Positions 35,701 to 49,480 of a DNA stretch of 64,000 nucleotides are shown in pieces. The DNA is taken from the NCBI GenBank assembly GCA_963669155.1, contig OZ022580.1, positions 26,171,394-26,235,393 of the forward strand. Direction: 5' to 3'. Origin of the DNA: Arbacia lixula. Its lineage: Eukaryota > Echinodermata > Echinoidea > Arbacioida > Arbaciidae. Numbering within the stretch: position 1 is the stretch's first letter; each line of letters opens with the position of its first letter. Both the position numbers and the translations under genes were made by a program. The notes under the pieces were generated by a model. The model made no database searches, was not told the origin of the DNA, and saw only the letters and a list, made by a program, of their open reading frames with translations.

Positions 35701-38700
35701 GGATTCGTACAAGAATTATACGAAAGAATTATAACTGGCATCCAGCATAAGCATATGATTTACTTTTTCAGTGCCCCGGGGGTGTTTCACCAAGCTGTTC
35801 GTAAGTTACGAACGACTTTACGAGCGGCTGGTGATCCCTTCTTGTGCTAAATGCGATACCACACTTTGTTCATTGAGAATCTGATTTAGCTCAAGGAGGG
35901 ATCACCAGTCGTTCGTAAAGTCATTCGTGACTTACGAACAGCTTGGTGAACACCCCCCTCCTCGTGTGCCTTTTTCACAAGTAATACACACGACTCACTC
36001 AGATAAGCACTTAATCTCGCACACAAGGGCTTAAACATGTTAAAAGCTTATCGTATGTGAACAGCTTTCTAACATTATTATCAAAGTACCTGCGATTTTA
36101 GTTACTTGATATATTTATATCTCTAAATATATACTGTACATTGCGTAATGAGCTTGCCATGTTTGTTTGTTTTTTTAAATGTAGAAGGTATTTCATCGTT
36201 TTGAGATGAGATGATTACTCACCTCATTCTTGTACCTTCTATACACGTCACATTCAGATAATTGCATTATGTTCATGGTATATGTAAATATTCACTTAAT
36301 GTAACCCCTTGCGCAACATATGATCTTATACCACTCATACCCAGATTGCTCCATTCACTTTCATACGTAAAAGTTTGGACTACCTCACGACTGGGATAAA
36401 TCCATCGAAATCAACTCACTACGCAGAGTAGCAGTCGATGTAACGCGTTAACGACCACTGGCGAAACATTTTCCCGAAGGACCAGGGCAATCCCGAAGTG
36501 TAAACATGTTAAACAGTCAACATCTACTGGTACTAGTGGTACCTCTCTAATAGTTGTTAGACTATCCTATCCTATCCTATCCTAAATAAGGTTAATCCAA
36601 CGTTGATTTGTTACAAAAGTTTGGTCTAACGCTACATTACCGGCACGTATAGTAAGCAAATAATCAACGTCGGTGAAGGTAATGGGACGAACTATCACTT
36701 CCAAGGCGATCTGGATGTAGCTATCTTTCCGAAGCGTTAAGCTGAGGAAAGATAGCGTATACATTCAGATCGCGGAGGAAGTGATAGTTCGTCTCATTGC
36801 CTGAAACCAAAAGTTCATTATTTGCTTTATATCCACATCTGATACCAACAATCTATAAAATAACGTACAAAAGCGTTCGGGTAGGTGCGGCTACATGATG
36901 TACTTTTTGGTTTCATATTCACGCGACGCTCCGAAAGCCGGAAGCAAATTGACTTTGTGCACGTTGCGATATAGACTCTACAAAATCCAACCAACGCTAT
37001 GCCATAGTGACGCTAATTCGTAACATTTTGTCGGAAAAGCAAGAAGTAATCGAATTTCACTTACCTGTGCGGTATCGGTGAATACATAGATCTTCCGAGA
37101 ATACCCTTCATAATTCTAATAAAATACAGGAAACTGAAATTCTAGGTCACTTTTGGTACGAGGTGGTAGAGAATTGCACACTTGCTTTGGTGAAATACTG
37201 TGTGGGGAAATGGAAGGCTTGCACTGCTATGTACGTACGCCCGCAGCGCAGCGCGCTAAAATCACAAATTTGTAATTACCGCGCACCGCGGTGTCGTCTG
37301 CGCCGAGCTACAATTGATAGTCCGAGCTACGCACTTTTATGTCGCGCGTACTCAAAATATTGATGACGCGTTAGGACTGATCACCTAGAGTGTAACGAAC
37401 TTTTCTTCTCAGGTGATCAGATGGGCAAAACTATGCTTCATCACGTGATTAACTCTTGACCAATCATATAGCAACATTCTTAGTATGTGGAATATAACAT
37501 GCATTAACCATGGCTAGCAGCAATAGCAGTGTCCCGGTAGTGCGTAAGAACTAATTAAACGTTAAGTGCGTCTCGAGGAAAACGCAGCGCGACTCTCCAC
37601 CAGATTAACATTTCGAAACCCCATTTGTCACATTTTCCCGTAGGTCCCAAGATATCATCAATTTTTATATTCATTAAAAATTATTATATAGTTTAATTTT
37701 CCCGACTGTCAATCGTGTGTAATTGTAAGGGAGTGATTGATATAATTGCTGTTCTCCAACCAGTCAAACGGTAAATACCTTACCGCCAACTGTAACGCTA
37801 ACTTGTTTAACTATTCCGGTTCGGGTAATTCATGTATATAATGCGCGTACACGTGCACTAGATGTAGTTACGTGTTGCATCACTTCCATGCATAATACTG
37901 ATATAGATAGATTTTTCATATCAGCTATCGGGCAGTTTGAGCTCCTTATTTTTTAATTATATCAAATATCCTGTTAATCATCGATGGGTGATACAAAATA
38001 ACTAACCCACGGGCTGCTGTGACCTGGTAAATCTAGTACCTCAGTGGGGTAAAATAAGCATTATCCTCGGCTGTGAATGCCGATCCCATTTCATCAATAT
38101 ATTTACCAGGTCAGAGCAACCCATTGGTAAATTGTAAAATGAATCAATTGCACTGTCTCCTTGGCACATGCAAACGCTGTCTGAAATTACCCCATTGCGC
38201 AACAGAATATAACAATTGCACTGTCTCCATGGTAAATGTGAACGTTCCCTGAAATCACCCCATTGCGCAACATAGGCCTAAAAAACCAGATGCACTGTAT
38301 TTATTGTAAATGTGAACGTTCCCTGAAATCACCCCATTGCGCAACATAATAAAGCAATTGCACTGTCTCCATGGTATATGTGAACATTCTTTGAAATCAC
38401 CCCATTGCGCAACATAATAAAGCAATTGCACTGTATTTATTGTAAATGTGAACGTCCCCTGAAATCACCCCATTACGCAACATAATAAAACAATTGCACT
38501 GTCTCCATGGTATATGTGAACATTTTCTGAAATCACCCCATTGCGCAACATAATAAAGCAATTGCACTGTATTTATTGTAAATGTGAACGTCCCCTGAAA
38601 TCACCCCATTGCGCAACATTATAAAACAATTGCACTGTATTTATTGTAAATGTGAACGTCCCCTGAAATCACCCCATTATGCAACATAATAAAACAATTG

Positions 38701-41700
38701 CACTGTCTCCATGGTATATGTGAACATTTTCTTAAATCACCCCATTGCGCAACATAATAAAGCAATTGCACTGTATTTATTGTAAATGTGAACGTCCCCT
38801 GAAATCACCCCATTGCGCAACATTATAAAACAATTGCACTGTATTCATTGTAAATGTGAACGTTCCCTGAAATCACCCCATTGGGCAACATAATAAAACA
38901 ATTGCACTGTCTCCATGGTATATGTGAGCATTCCTGAAATCACCCCATTGCGCAACATAATAAAGCAATTGCACTGTATTCATTGTAAATGTGAACGTTC
39001 CCTGAAATCACCCCATTGCGCAACATAATAAAGCAATTGCACTGTATTCATTGTCAATGTGCACGTTCCCCTATTGCGCAACATAATAAAACCATTGCAC
39101 TGTAGGGGAGAGCGGTGCAAATACGGACATGGGGTAATACCGGACAGGCCTCTTTTAGGACTATCGGGATAGATGTCGTTCTAACTCTATCGTGGCTGAG
39201 ATGCTCTGCACGTGACCAGTCAACTTCCAGAAAAAAAAAAACATTTCCGTCATTTAATGATAGGCTATTAGACAAAATGTTATTTCTCCGCCAAAAAAGG
39301 TGTTTATACATTTCAGTGATTGATTCATTGCTGTCAGGGAGTTAGATTTACAGTAACTTAAGCGACAAAGTTTCATTTAGCGTGATCCATTATTTAATAT
39401 GAATGCAGTGTTAATTGTTGTGAATCAGCGGTCTAGGCTGTCTAAAGGTATCATGGGTCAAAGGTCATCGTGGGGTAAAAGCGGACGGGTGGACGTTATT
39501 GCCCCATATTGTTCGGCATTACTGGTCATATTATAATTTTTACTCTTACATAATATAAGAAGTAATAATATAGAAGTTTATTGTTAATATATCTTTTATC
39601 TTTGACAATTCATTTAACTCCTTTTCTCTCATGGTTTTCAGCGCGCATATTTTTATTTAAAAGGGGGGAAAAGTTAAGCAATGTTGGTTTTCAACCAGTT
39701 ACAGTTTTTTCACATGTATAATACAAGAGCTATAGACTGAGGGAGAAAGAGATCGAAGAAAGGGAAAAAGGAGAAGATTATGTTTTTGTATACTGTAACA
39801 TGTTTAGCATGTTTTTGTAGTTCCTATGAGAGGCAAGTCCAACCTTGCCAACGTTCATTCATATGGATACTGTACAACCAGGTACACAATATTTAATCTA
39901 TTGGAACGTTCAGATAATCATGTATTCATGCTTCTAAAGAAAGTACTACAAGGTGATTGGTCTCAAAAATGTCCATTTTGAGAGACAGCTACTGACATAC
40001 TGTAATTGCTCTCTTAATACAATGCTTGATCTAGACACGATAATAAAATATTTATTATTCTGCTCATTTTGTTTCATGAATTTTGATATTTGATATAGCA
40101 AGATGTTATGGGTTTATCTAAACACACACACACACAAAGAGGGAAACAAAGAACGATAAACAACAAACTAGACTTTGTTTTATTTCCTCGAAACAACTAC
40201 AAACCACAAACATGTAACTACTTTTCCAGATGATAATACTGTAAGCACATTACACACTAAAAAATCAGGGTACATTTGGGGTACAAAGTTACGTATTTTG
40301 AGGCATTATCTACCCCGAGGCAACTTTGTACCTTTGGAGGTACATTTTTTAGTCCTTCGAAATGATCACAAAGACAAGGGGTACAAGTCTGAACCCCGGC
40401 GTAATACAACTAGTGCGGTTTCCAGACCCTATTGGATACTAATGATTGAAAAATGAAAGATTATTTTAATTTCTTACCCAACAACAGGTTAGTTACATAA
40501 TAAACAGATGTTATTACTAATTGACAGACTTGAACACTCTTTTTCTGTATAAGGATAAACGAAAAACAATGATATTATTCAATTCAGCCACAATTTTGGT
40601 TTATAAACTTGAGACTACGTAAATAACGCGTCTAAACCAATGGCTGTGCAGTAAGCGGAGAGCGGCTGGCCAATCGGATGGCTTAATTTCGCGTCGAAAG
40701 CCACGTCGCGCGGCCTTCGATCACGAAGGAATTGCGAATTGCATGCATACTATCTACTGACGCGTATAGTGCAGTGACGACGGGTAAAACTCTGATCTTC
40801 TCTCCGAAACAGCGCGTCTGTAGCTTGTGAAAAGTAAGCAATTTAACCTTTTCTGAATACATTTTTTTTTAATATTGGAGCATAATGTTTTGTAACAATT
40901 AATAGTTTTTTCTTACCCTTCGATCGAAAGTAACGATTCTTTGCATGAAAAATACTTAATGAATTTGTTGCGTTTTGTAAAAGCAGTTGTGTGCAACGTG
41001 TACCATGTATGTGTACGTGTGAGTGTAGTCCCATAATGTCAGTACTGTTGTGACAACTGACAGTAAGCCACCATTTGTAATCAAAATATTGTAAGAAAAA
41101 AATTGTTTTTCATTGTTCTAATCCATGTCTGTGTTTATGCATGTGTGTGTGTGTGTTTATATGTGTGTGTGTGTGTTGTGGGTGTGTGTGTGTTGTGTGT
41201 GTGTGTGGGTGGGTGTGTGTGTGTGGGTGTGTGTGTGTGTTGTGTGGGTGTGTGTGTGCATGTATACATGTATGCGTGCAGTTCAGATTATATCAGCACC
41301 AGATGCACAAAACAATTTTGATTTTTAAAACGTGGTTCATTTCTCCCAATACATTTGTTCTGTAGGATACCATCAAAGAGTCGCTTAAAACAAAATTTAA
41401 GCATGAAAGGGGGACTCTCCCAGCTCTGGATGACGTAGCCAGAAATCGAACATTCTATGGCCATAGTGGTAAGCGGACTACAGAAGAGAGAGCACCATCC
41501 CCAGTAAAGAGGAAGAAGCGGAACAGTGTTGAGGTAAAAAACAGTACAGTCAGTCACATTGTGATTGCTTTACAGTTTACAAACTCTTTTTGAATGATTT
41601 GGTTTGATTAATTTCAATTTGTGGTACATTTATCAAGAATTGATTCCACCCATAAAATTGTCACACTTCCAGAAAATTTCCTTGTCACAATATTTTTTGG

Positions 41701-44700
41701 CTTACTGTATTTGAATTTTAGACCTTTACTATAATAAAGAGTTGTATTGAGTTGGACTTCTATCTTTACTTAAAGGGAGAAGGCGCCGGCAACTAAGAGG
41801 CATAAGTTAAGAATAAAAATGACATTGTATTGTGAGAATTATGGTACATGGTGACAAGACAGCTTAAATAAGGGGTACTTTGTAATACTCACCCTCATCA
41901 AGGCCCTATAAATTAGTTAATTTGTGTTTATTTTACGTCTTTGTAAGGTTTACCCTAAACAGCTATAGGGGGAGGAGCTCATCAATTCAAACAGTACATA
42001 CATAAACAAGGTATGGCTAACACAAGTCGCGTGGCATGCATTGGTCACGCATGGTCAGCTCCAGTGCAGCGCACACGCAATCTGACTGGTTGGCAAGAAC
42101 TCAAATTTTATTTTCTTAATTTATGCCTGTTAGTTGCTGGTGCCTTCTCCCTTTAAAGTGATAGGCTAACATTGTGGAGCTTCAATTAAAAAAAAAAATG
42201 TTCAACTTTGATATCTCAGCTACATAGTAGCATTTGAATGGACAAATGAACATCCTAGAATACAAAAGTTTGGAAATTTATGCTGCCACTGGCAAGATAT
42301 GAATGAATAAACAATTCATACTTGGGGCAAGTAGAAAATAACAAAGATCTACATGAGTAAATCTATGGGAGGAAAAGGGCAGGTGAAAACGGTCAACTTA
42401 CTTTTCACTTTTTTAAAGCTCTAAATAATCATTTTGAAATACAATTTTTCAGGGCTTCATTTTTAGACCTTATCAAAGACAATGCGGGCATTGGGAATTT
42501 TGTAGTTCACATTGTTTTAACTATGGTAAATGTTAGCCTATCACTTTAAATATTAAGTGGCATGAGATGTTTGTTTGAAGCTTCCTGTTGATAATAGAAT
42601 TCATCTTTTCTTTTCTGTGATTTCTTATTTTATTTTGCTGTGCAGGACTACCCAGCTGGAGAGGATGACGCCAGCATCAAGCGGCATGTCGCTTCATTGA
42701 AGGACCAAGCAGCTAAGAGAAATCCTGATAGTGGTATTGTTGCAGACAGGATGAAACGTACGCGAGGGTACATTATTTGTCAACACTGTTTTTATGGTGT
42801 GTACTGCAATTATGCAGTAATCCAGAATGTTTAAGTTAGTAACAAGTTCTTATGATCATTGGTCATTTTCAACTTATGATTCAGATGATTGTATGATTTG
42901 GGATCAATCTGATACAGTGCGCTCCTGTTATGACAAACACAGTTCTATAGAAATTCCTAAGTGTGTATTTACTGGATGTATCGGTGTGTTATTTCATAAA
43001 AAAGGACTCCAGAGTCCACACCAATTTATTTTACTTTCACTTTGAGCAATTAAAATCAACAATTAATGAAGTTTTTAGTCTTTTACTTGGTCAAGAAGGC
43101 AAGTGCTACAGTTCTGTCCAGCACTGTATATTATATATTTTTTTCTTTCCATGCATATTTTGGCCACAATTATTGTATTTTGGATGATAAGCAATCTTTA
43201 ATTTATAATTACCGATTTGAACTGGCTGTTTTGCAATAAGTCAAGTGAAACAACATTGCCTCTTGAACAAATGCAGCAACTCTCTGAAATATTTTCAAAC
43301 AACTAATTTGATATAGTAATAGTGGTAGAAGGATAGCAACTCTGTGTTATATATTGAGCAACTCATTTGGTAAATGTGGTACATGTATAAAGTGAGTTAT
43401 GTGTTTTATTTGTATTTTGTATTTTTTTTGGTTTCATTATAATGTATTCCCACAAGTCTTTGGAGAAACCCCAAAGCTGAATAATAGGTTTACATCAGAT
43501 AGTTCATTTTCTTTCTCCGTCCATTTGCCATTGTGTGCTTTGAAAAAAATAGGACTTGTTACTTAGCAATATTGTATTTTAAAAGAAATGGTGCTTTTGT
43601 TATTGAGGCTATATCAAGAACTAACAAACTGTTATTATTTTTTTGTATATTAAAGTACATGTACATGTTCAAGTATACTGTTCTCCGGTGATTACCAGTT
43701 TACCCTGCTTCTTGTAGTGTACATGTATGTGTGTGTATGTTGTGTGTGCTTGGATGCTTTTGTACATGATTGTGTAGGTGTTTGTGTGTGTATGTTTGTA
43801 TGCATGGATTCAGGTTTGTATAAAGGGGATGTGTGTGCATGTGTGTTTGTACGTGCGTGTGTGTGTGCGTGTGTGTGTGTATGCATGAACCAAAAGGGTA
43901 TAAATGTGAACCCATATGGGTGTAAAATATGCACCTTTGGGGTGCAATTGTGGACCCATTAGGTTCTAATATTGGACCCCAAGGGGTCCAGTTTTAGACC
44001 CTAAGGTTCCATAATTGTACCCGTAGGGTCCAAATTTCAACCTATGGGGTTCAGTTTTAGACCCCAAGGTTCCATTTTTGTACCCTGAGGGTCCATATTT
44101 GTACGCCAAGGTTCCATTTTTGTACCCCAAGGGGTAGAAACTTATACCAGGAGGGTGCAAAATTGCACCCCAGGTTGGGGTACAAATTTTGCACCCCAAG
44201 AATAGGGTTCAAAGTTGTACCCTAGGGTGCAAAATTGCACCCCAGGTTGGGGTACAAATTTTGCACCCCAAGAATAGGGTTCAAAGTTGTACCCCTAGGG
44301 GTTCACCCGGTGTTGCATAGGATTGTACCCCTAGGGGTTCAAAGTTGTACCCTAATTTCTTAGTGTGTAGTGTGCGCGAAAAGGGGAAGGAAAAACAAAA
44401 TAAAGTTGTTGCTGTCTACGGGTTATGTCTCCGGGTTATAGAGCGTCGGCGAGGGTCCGGTGCGCCAGGCGCGCCCGGTGTGGTAGGCGATTTCGTCTCC
44501 CATGCGAACTTGCCTGCGGGCGGATTCCCCTAGTGGAAATTCAGGCGAATATACGCGCCCAAAGACTGGGGACGAATTCGCCTACAAAAATCCGCCGTTT
44601 TTTGCCTGCTCTCCTAAATTCTCCAGGCGATCTCGTCCCAGGTACACCCGAACCAACCGGAGAGCAGGATTGGGGGTGCACCGCATCATTATTCTGATCA

Positions 44701-47700
44701 CGAGAAGCTCAAAGAGTTTAAGCTGTTGATTCAAGAATATGGTCTACGCTTTCCCAATACACACATACGTGTATGTAGTCTGAATTTCAGACCCACGTCT
44801 GATTTTGGCTGTTGATTCAAGAATATGGTCTACGCTTTCCCAATACACACATGTGTGTATGTAGTCTGAATTTCAGACCCACGTCTGATTTTGGCTGTTG
44901 ATTCAAGAATATAGTCTATGCTTTCCCAATACAAACATAGGTGTTTCGCTCTAATTACAGCTAAACATGAAGTCAAGACACCCACTTTCCCAGTTTTGCT
45001 GTAATTACAGCGAGTCAAAGCAAAACACCGTCCTTAGTTTTGTTGTAATTACAGCTGAATGGAATTGCGCCGAGACTATATGGTATTTGAAAATTAAGAA
45101 AAGCTTTCATTATTGATGACATACATGCTCAGTTAGGGCAGAGTAAAAAAAAAAATGGGGAACTCGTAAATAACCCAGATCCTACATAATAATGTTCTAT
45201 TAATATGCACTTCATTATCACTGTATGGTGGTAACACACAATCAACCCAAAACAGATTAAGTTCAATCAAAATAAATATTATCTATATAAGTTTTTTTTG
45301 GTCTTGCATGATTATTGACATATCAATTACTTGTGAATGTTTTCATGGGATATTAAACACGAAAATTAAGAAATATCCCACAAATTTTCTGACCATTTTT
45401 TTGTATTACAGTTACGTTATACATAAATTTAGGTAAATAGCACCCCCACGTGGTGACGAGAGTTTGAGTAGCTTTGCATAAATTGGCGCTCAATTTGAGA
45501 GTGATTATTATGAGAATAATGATAATGAAAATTTGGAGAAGGGGGCACAATCCTTGAAGCACGAAGAGACAAAAATAACTTGCGCTTTTTAGGGTTAAAG
45601 AGTCTGTTCCTACATTACATCATTATTATTAGTAGTATTATCATTAGAATTAGAATTATTATCATTACTAATATCACTATTATTATTACTATTATGATGA
45701 TGATGCCGTGCGGGCGACGGAAAAGAGAAAAGTAATGAGCAAGTAATAGAACACTAGGCAACGAAAAAAATATGCTGTCACTGTTCTTGGAAAACTTATT
45801 TGTCTGCATTGCATTTCCCTTGTTATTATTAACGTAATATGCACCACACAATACCCACAATTAACATAACATGCATCACATCATACACACAATGTCCACA
45901 GTGTAATGTACATATTAGTATGTTAAGAGTTAACAAACATTACGCTATTCTCAAGGCCACGAATTCGCCTACACGCTGTTGCCTGGCTCCGCTCAGGTGG
46001 GAGCTGCGCTGTGATTGGCCGAAGCCGCCGGCCAATCATCAGCGCTCGCGCCGGTGCTTGGTGCCCGCCACTGATCTTTACACTGGGGAGATCAGTGGTG
46101 CTCGCCGATTATTTCTCCCACTTCAGAATTAACGCTATTTGCCTTTATCTTTGCCATAATGAGGATATACCGCATAGGACATTACACGATGTCCATTTGA
46201 TGATGGAACTACTCGTTGTGCTAGCACAGCTGTGTGAAATTTTATATAAGTATATTTACCCCGCTCTCCCCTACCCATGGTTTATGTGAACGTCCCCTGA
46301 AATTACCCCCGTTGCGCAACATTATGATGATAAAACAAATGCACACTCTGGGTTTTCCCACTGCCACTAATCACTCTCCGGATACATGCGCTTGTTTTTG
46401 TTTTTTGTTTTTTTTTTTTTTTTTTGGTGGGGATGATTTCATGACATATCTGGAGATCGACAACTTCCCTTTCTTCATTGAATCCGCATCATAAAACTTT
46501 AATTGATGTCAGACTATTATGTTCTATTATGGTATGTTGATTAATGACGACCTCGTGTTGCGTGACAACCTTGTCTAAGTGATGTTTATATAGCTGGGGC
46601 AGCGTGTGTCTCTAATGTCAACGAACCTGTCACTAGAAAACGACAAGAACACTCGAAACTAATGACAATGTATTCTCAATCAAGCTTGCGCGAAATCCAG
46701 CAATTCACGATGTGCCTATTCAAGCTTGGCCATGCCTGCTGACGAGAAAATAGCATGCTGGTTTACTGAGCTCATGAAATGTGTACCACCATTGCCTCAG
46801 AAGTCAAAGTATGATAATGTCACGGAAGTCACACCTATGAACATGTGCTGTTCGACGTTGTTCTTGTGTGCAGACAGTTGATGTTTCCCTTTGTCTTGTA
46901 GACCCAAGATCTACCACTTTTACAATTCCAAATCATAATAATTAAGTCACTTTTTTCCTATTTATTTGTTTGTTTATGGTCGTGCATATCAGGGAAAATA
47001 CAGAAATATTGTAGGCAACATACATTGTACACTGTACACATTGTATATTCTGCGCACTAGACTCACCATAAATATTATCCCATAAATAGTAGTCGAGCAG
47101 ACCAAAACAAATTTTGTACAATATCCCATTAACAACAACTTCAGCATAAAGCTCCAGTTGTGAAATAAAACAATCAAAATTGATATGATGCACACACAAC
47201 ATGAAAAACATATGATTTCGCAATTTCCTTAGAATGCAAAGTGGTGTTGTTTGAAATAGCATCACTTATCACGAAGCAGGCAAGAAATGTCCATCATATC
47301 AACATGAATGATTGCATGGGGAGAAGAGCAATATTTACAATGAGTTGCAGACAAAAACAGAAGAGTGAGAAAGGGAACTAAATATAAAGCTAACAGGCGA
47401 GATCTGCTTCATACGCATCATGTGGATCAATTACTGCTGAACTGCAAGTAAGTCTCAATCGAATCACATTGCCAAGATTTATATAAACATCCCTTCCGGT
47501 TGCCGAGGCACGCAGCCTGCGCCAAAGAAGCTAGTCTAAGGTAAACATGGTAAACCTATTCCATGGAAATTTTGCTGTATTTTGATAACCTGCAACATGG
47601 GGAACTTCCTCCAATAAACAAAAATGTGTATACGCAATCTCAACTGAGCCGGCAATGCCTTTCTTGTGCCCACTCACCTCATAAACCCGACAAAAGCAAA

Positions 47701-49438
47701 AGAAACCAAGAGCTGCACCAATCGTGCCAATGCACCGTTTATGCAGCCCTAACAAACAATTCATTATCAGGAAGATTTCTAGCGTCACTGATTATTGGAG
47801 CATTTTTAACTGGAGATCCTTTATTTCAGCATTTCAATCGTCTAATTCATGTTGCTGTACTGATACATATCCCGACTACTATATTGCACTGCCATTCAGC
47901 ATCTTCGTCTCTCATGTGTATCTTCCTGCTTAACATTACCTCAGTTTTCTGGGTGTCCGTGTAAAGTCTTACCATTTTACTCTCATCCTTAGCTCTCATG
48001 ACTTATGTGAGAGCATAAATAAGAAGTTACATAATTACTCGCTACATGGAACATGTACTTTCCTATGTAAAAAATATTGTTATATGCTACGGTTTTATCA
48101 TGCCTGACCCTTTAAGATGACAGCTATTTAAAAATAAATTCATTGTGATTTGCATCAACTTTACCTCTTGCATTCTGGTGCGAAACTCCTCGTCCACTGC
48201 GTCAGAGTGCGTGTTCGTAGATGCGGTAGAGTTGGCTTCGTCTACATTGTGTACATGGTACAACAGAATGGGACGTGTAAGGCGAAGATTTATAGTTTGA
48301 AGTACAGGTTTGCACTATGGCACATCAAATATTGTAAATAAATATTTTGTTGTTGAGGCTTCTACCATATAGTTTCATATGTGAAGGGAAAACTTTGAAT
48401 GTATATGTCATTCTTTCGTTATCTCTCATACGTTCAGGTTTACTATAGCCATCGACTCCGTCAACAGTTGAACCATCATAATCATTATCTTCATCAGCCT
48501 CGATATCATCTCCACTAGCACTACCACCGCCACCATCACAATCTTCATCAGCATCGTCATCATCCACATTACCATCATCACCACGACAGTCATTATCAAC
48601 ATTTCTATCATCATAATCATCATCATCATCACCACCACCAACACTCCCACCATTATCAGCATCTCTGTCAGCATCATCATTCCCATTACCATCATCTCCA
48701 CTGCATTCATTATCAACATCTGTATCAGCATAATCATCATTATCACCACCACCAACACTCCCACCATTATCAGCATAATCATCCCTGTGAGTACACTCAC
48801 CTGTCGCTATGGGGCATTCTCCCTTTTGGGACATTACGGTGACTAGCGGTAAGATGAAGGCAAACGAAGGGCCCTGTACAATCGGCAGTCTGTCAGGGAA
48901 ACAGGGCATTTCTAGTGTTAAAGGGCATAAATTATATTGTACTGGGAAGGCAAAAAGGCCTTTAAAATGTAATTATTAGCAATCTTCTTGCCAATGATCT
49001 TAAATTCATGTATTTACCATTTTAGATGCTTGCTGAAAGTTATTTGCCCTCAAATGATCTACATTTGGAGTAATGAGTGATTATATCACAAATCCTCCAA
49101 ATGTTCGGGCCGAACATTTTGAGGATTCAATCATTAATCATTAACTACTCCATATGTGGATCATTTGAGGGCAAATAACTTTCAGCAAGCTTCTAAAATG
49201 GTCAATACATGAATTTAAGACCATTGGCAAGAAGATTGCTAACAATTACATTTTGAAGGTTTTTTTGCCTTCCCAGTACAGTATATGCCCTTTAAAGGGA
49301 ATCTCGTCTTGATCGGAAGTTCTTTTCGAAGACAACAATGAAAGTAAAATTAGTAATAGTAGTAGTAGTAGTAGAAATAGTAGTAGAAATAGAAGTAGTA
49401 GAAGTAAGCAGCAGTAGAAGAAGTAGCGATAATAGAAA

Positions 49439-49480
<42 letters not shown>

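Larger units (their letters stand above)
45070..48164. other. SLC23 intron 4, 5'-side part
   Basis: Mostly unrecognised. It includes a GC-rich stretch at 45960..46120 with an inverted pair around GATTGGCC/GGCCAATC, and CCACTGATCT/AGATCAGTGG. Frames up to 133 codons here (47563..47964) show no family motif. Confidence 0.45.

Noticed and set aside
38148..39105. CRISPR-like array
   Set aside because: Repeats are contiguous with no unique spacers, units diverge, and the host is a eukaryote; it is a satellite.
47563..47964. 133-codon frame in SLC23 intron 4
   Set aside because: No motif, no bounding splice sites in a sensible phase, composition like surrounding DNA.
48426..48909. Asp/Gly-rich and Met/Val-rich frames as an independent gene
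   Set aside because: They are exon 3 of SLC23 running into a triplet minisatellite; only the first 31 codons are coding.
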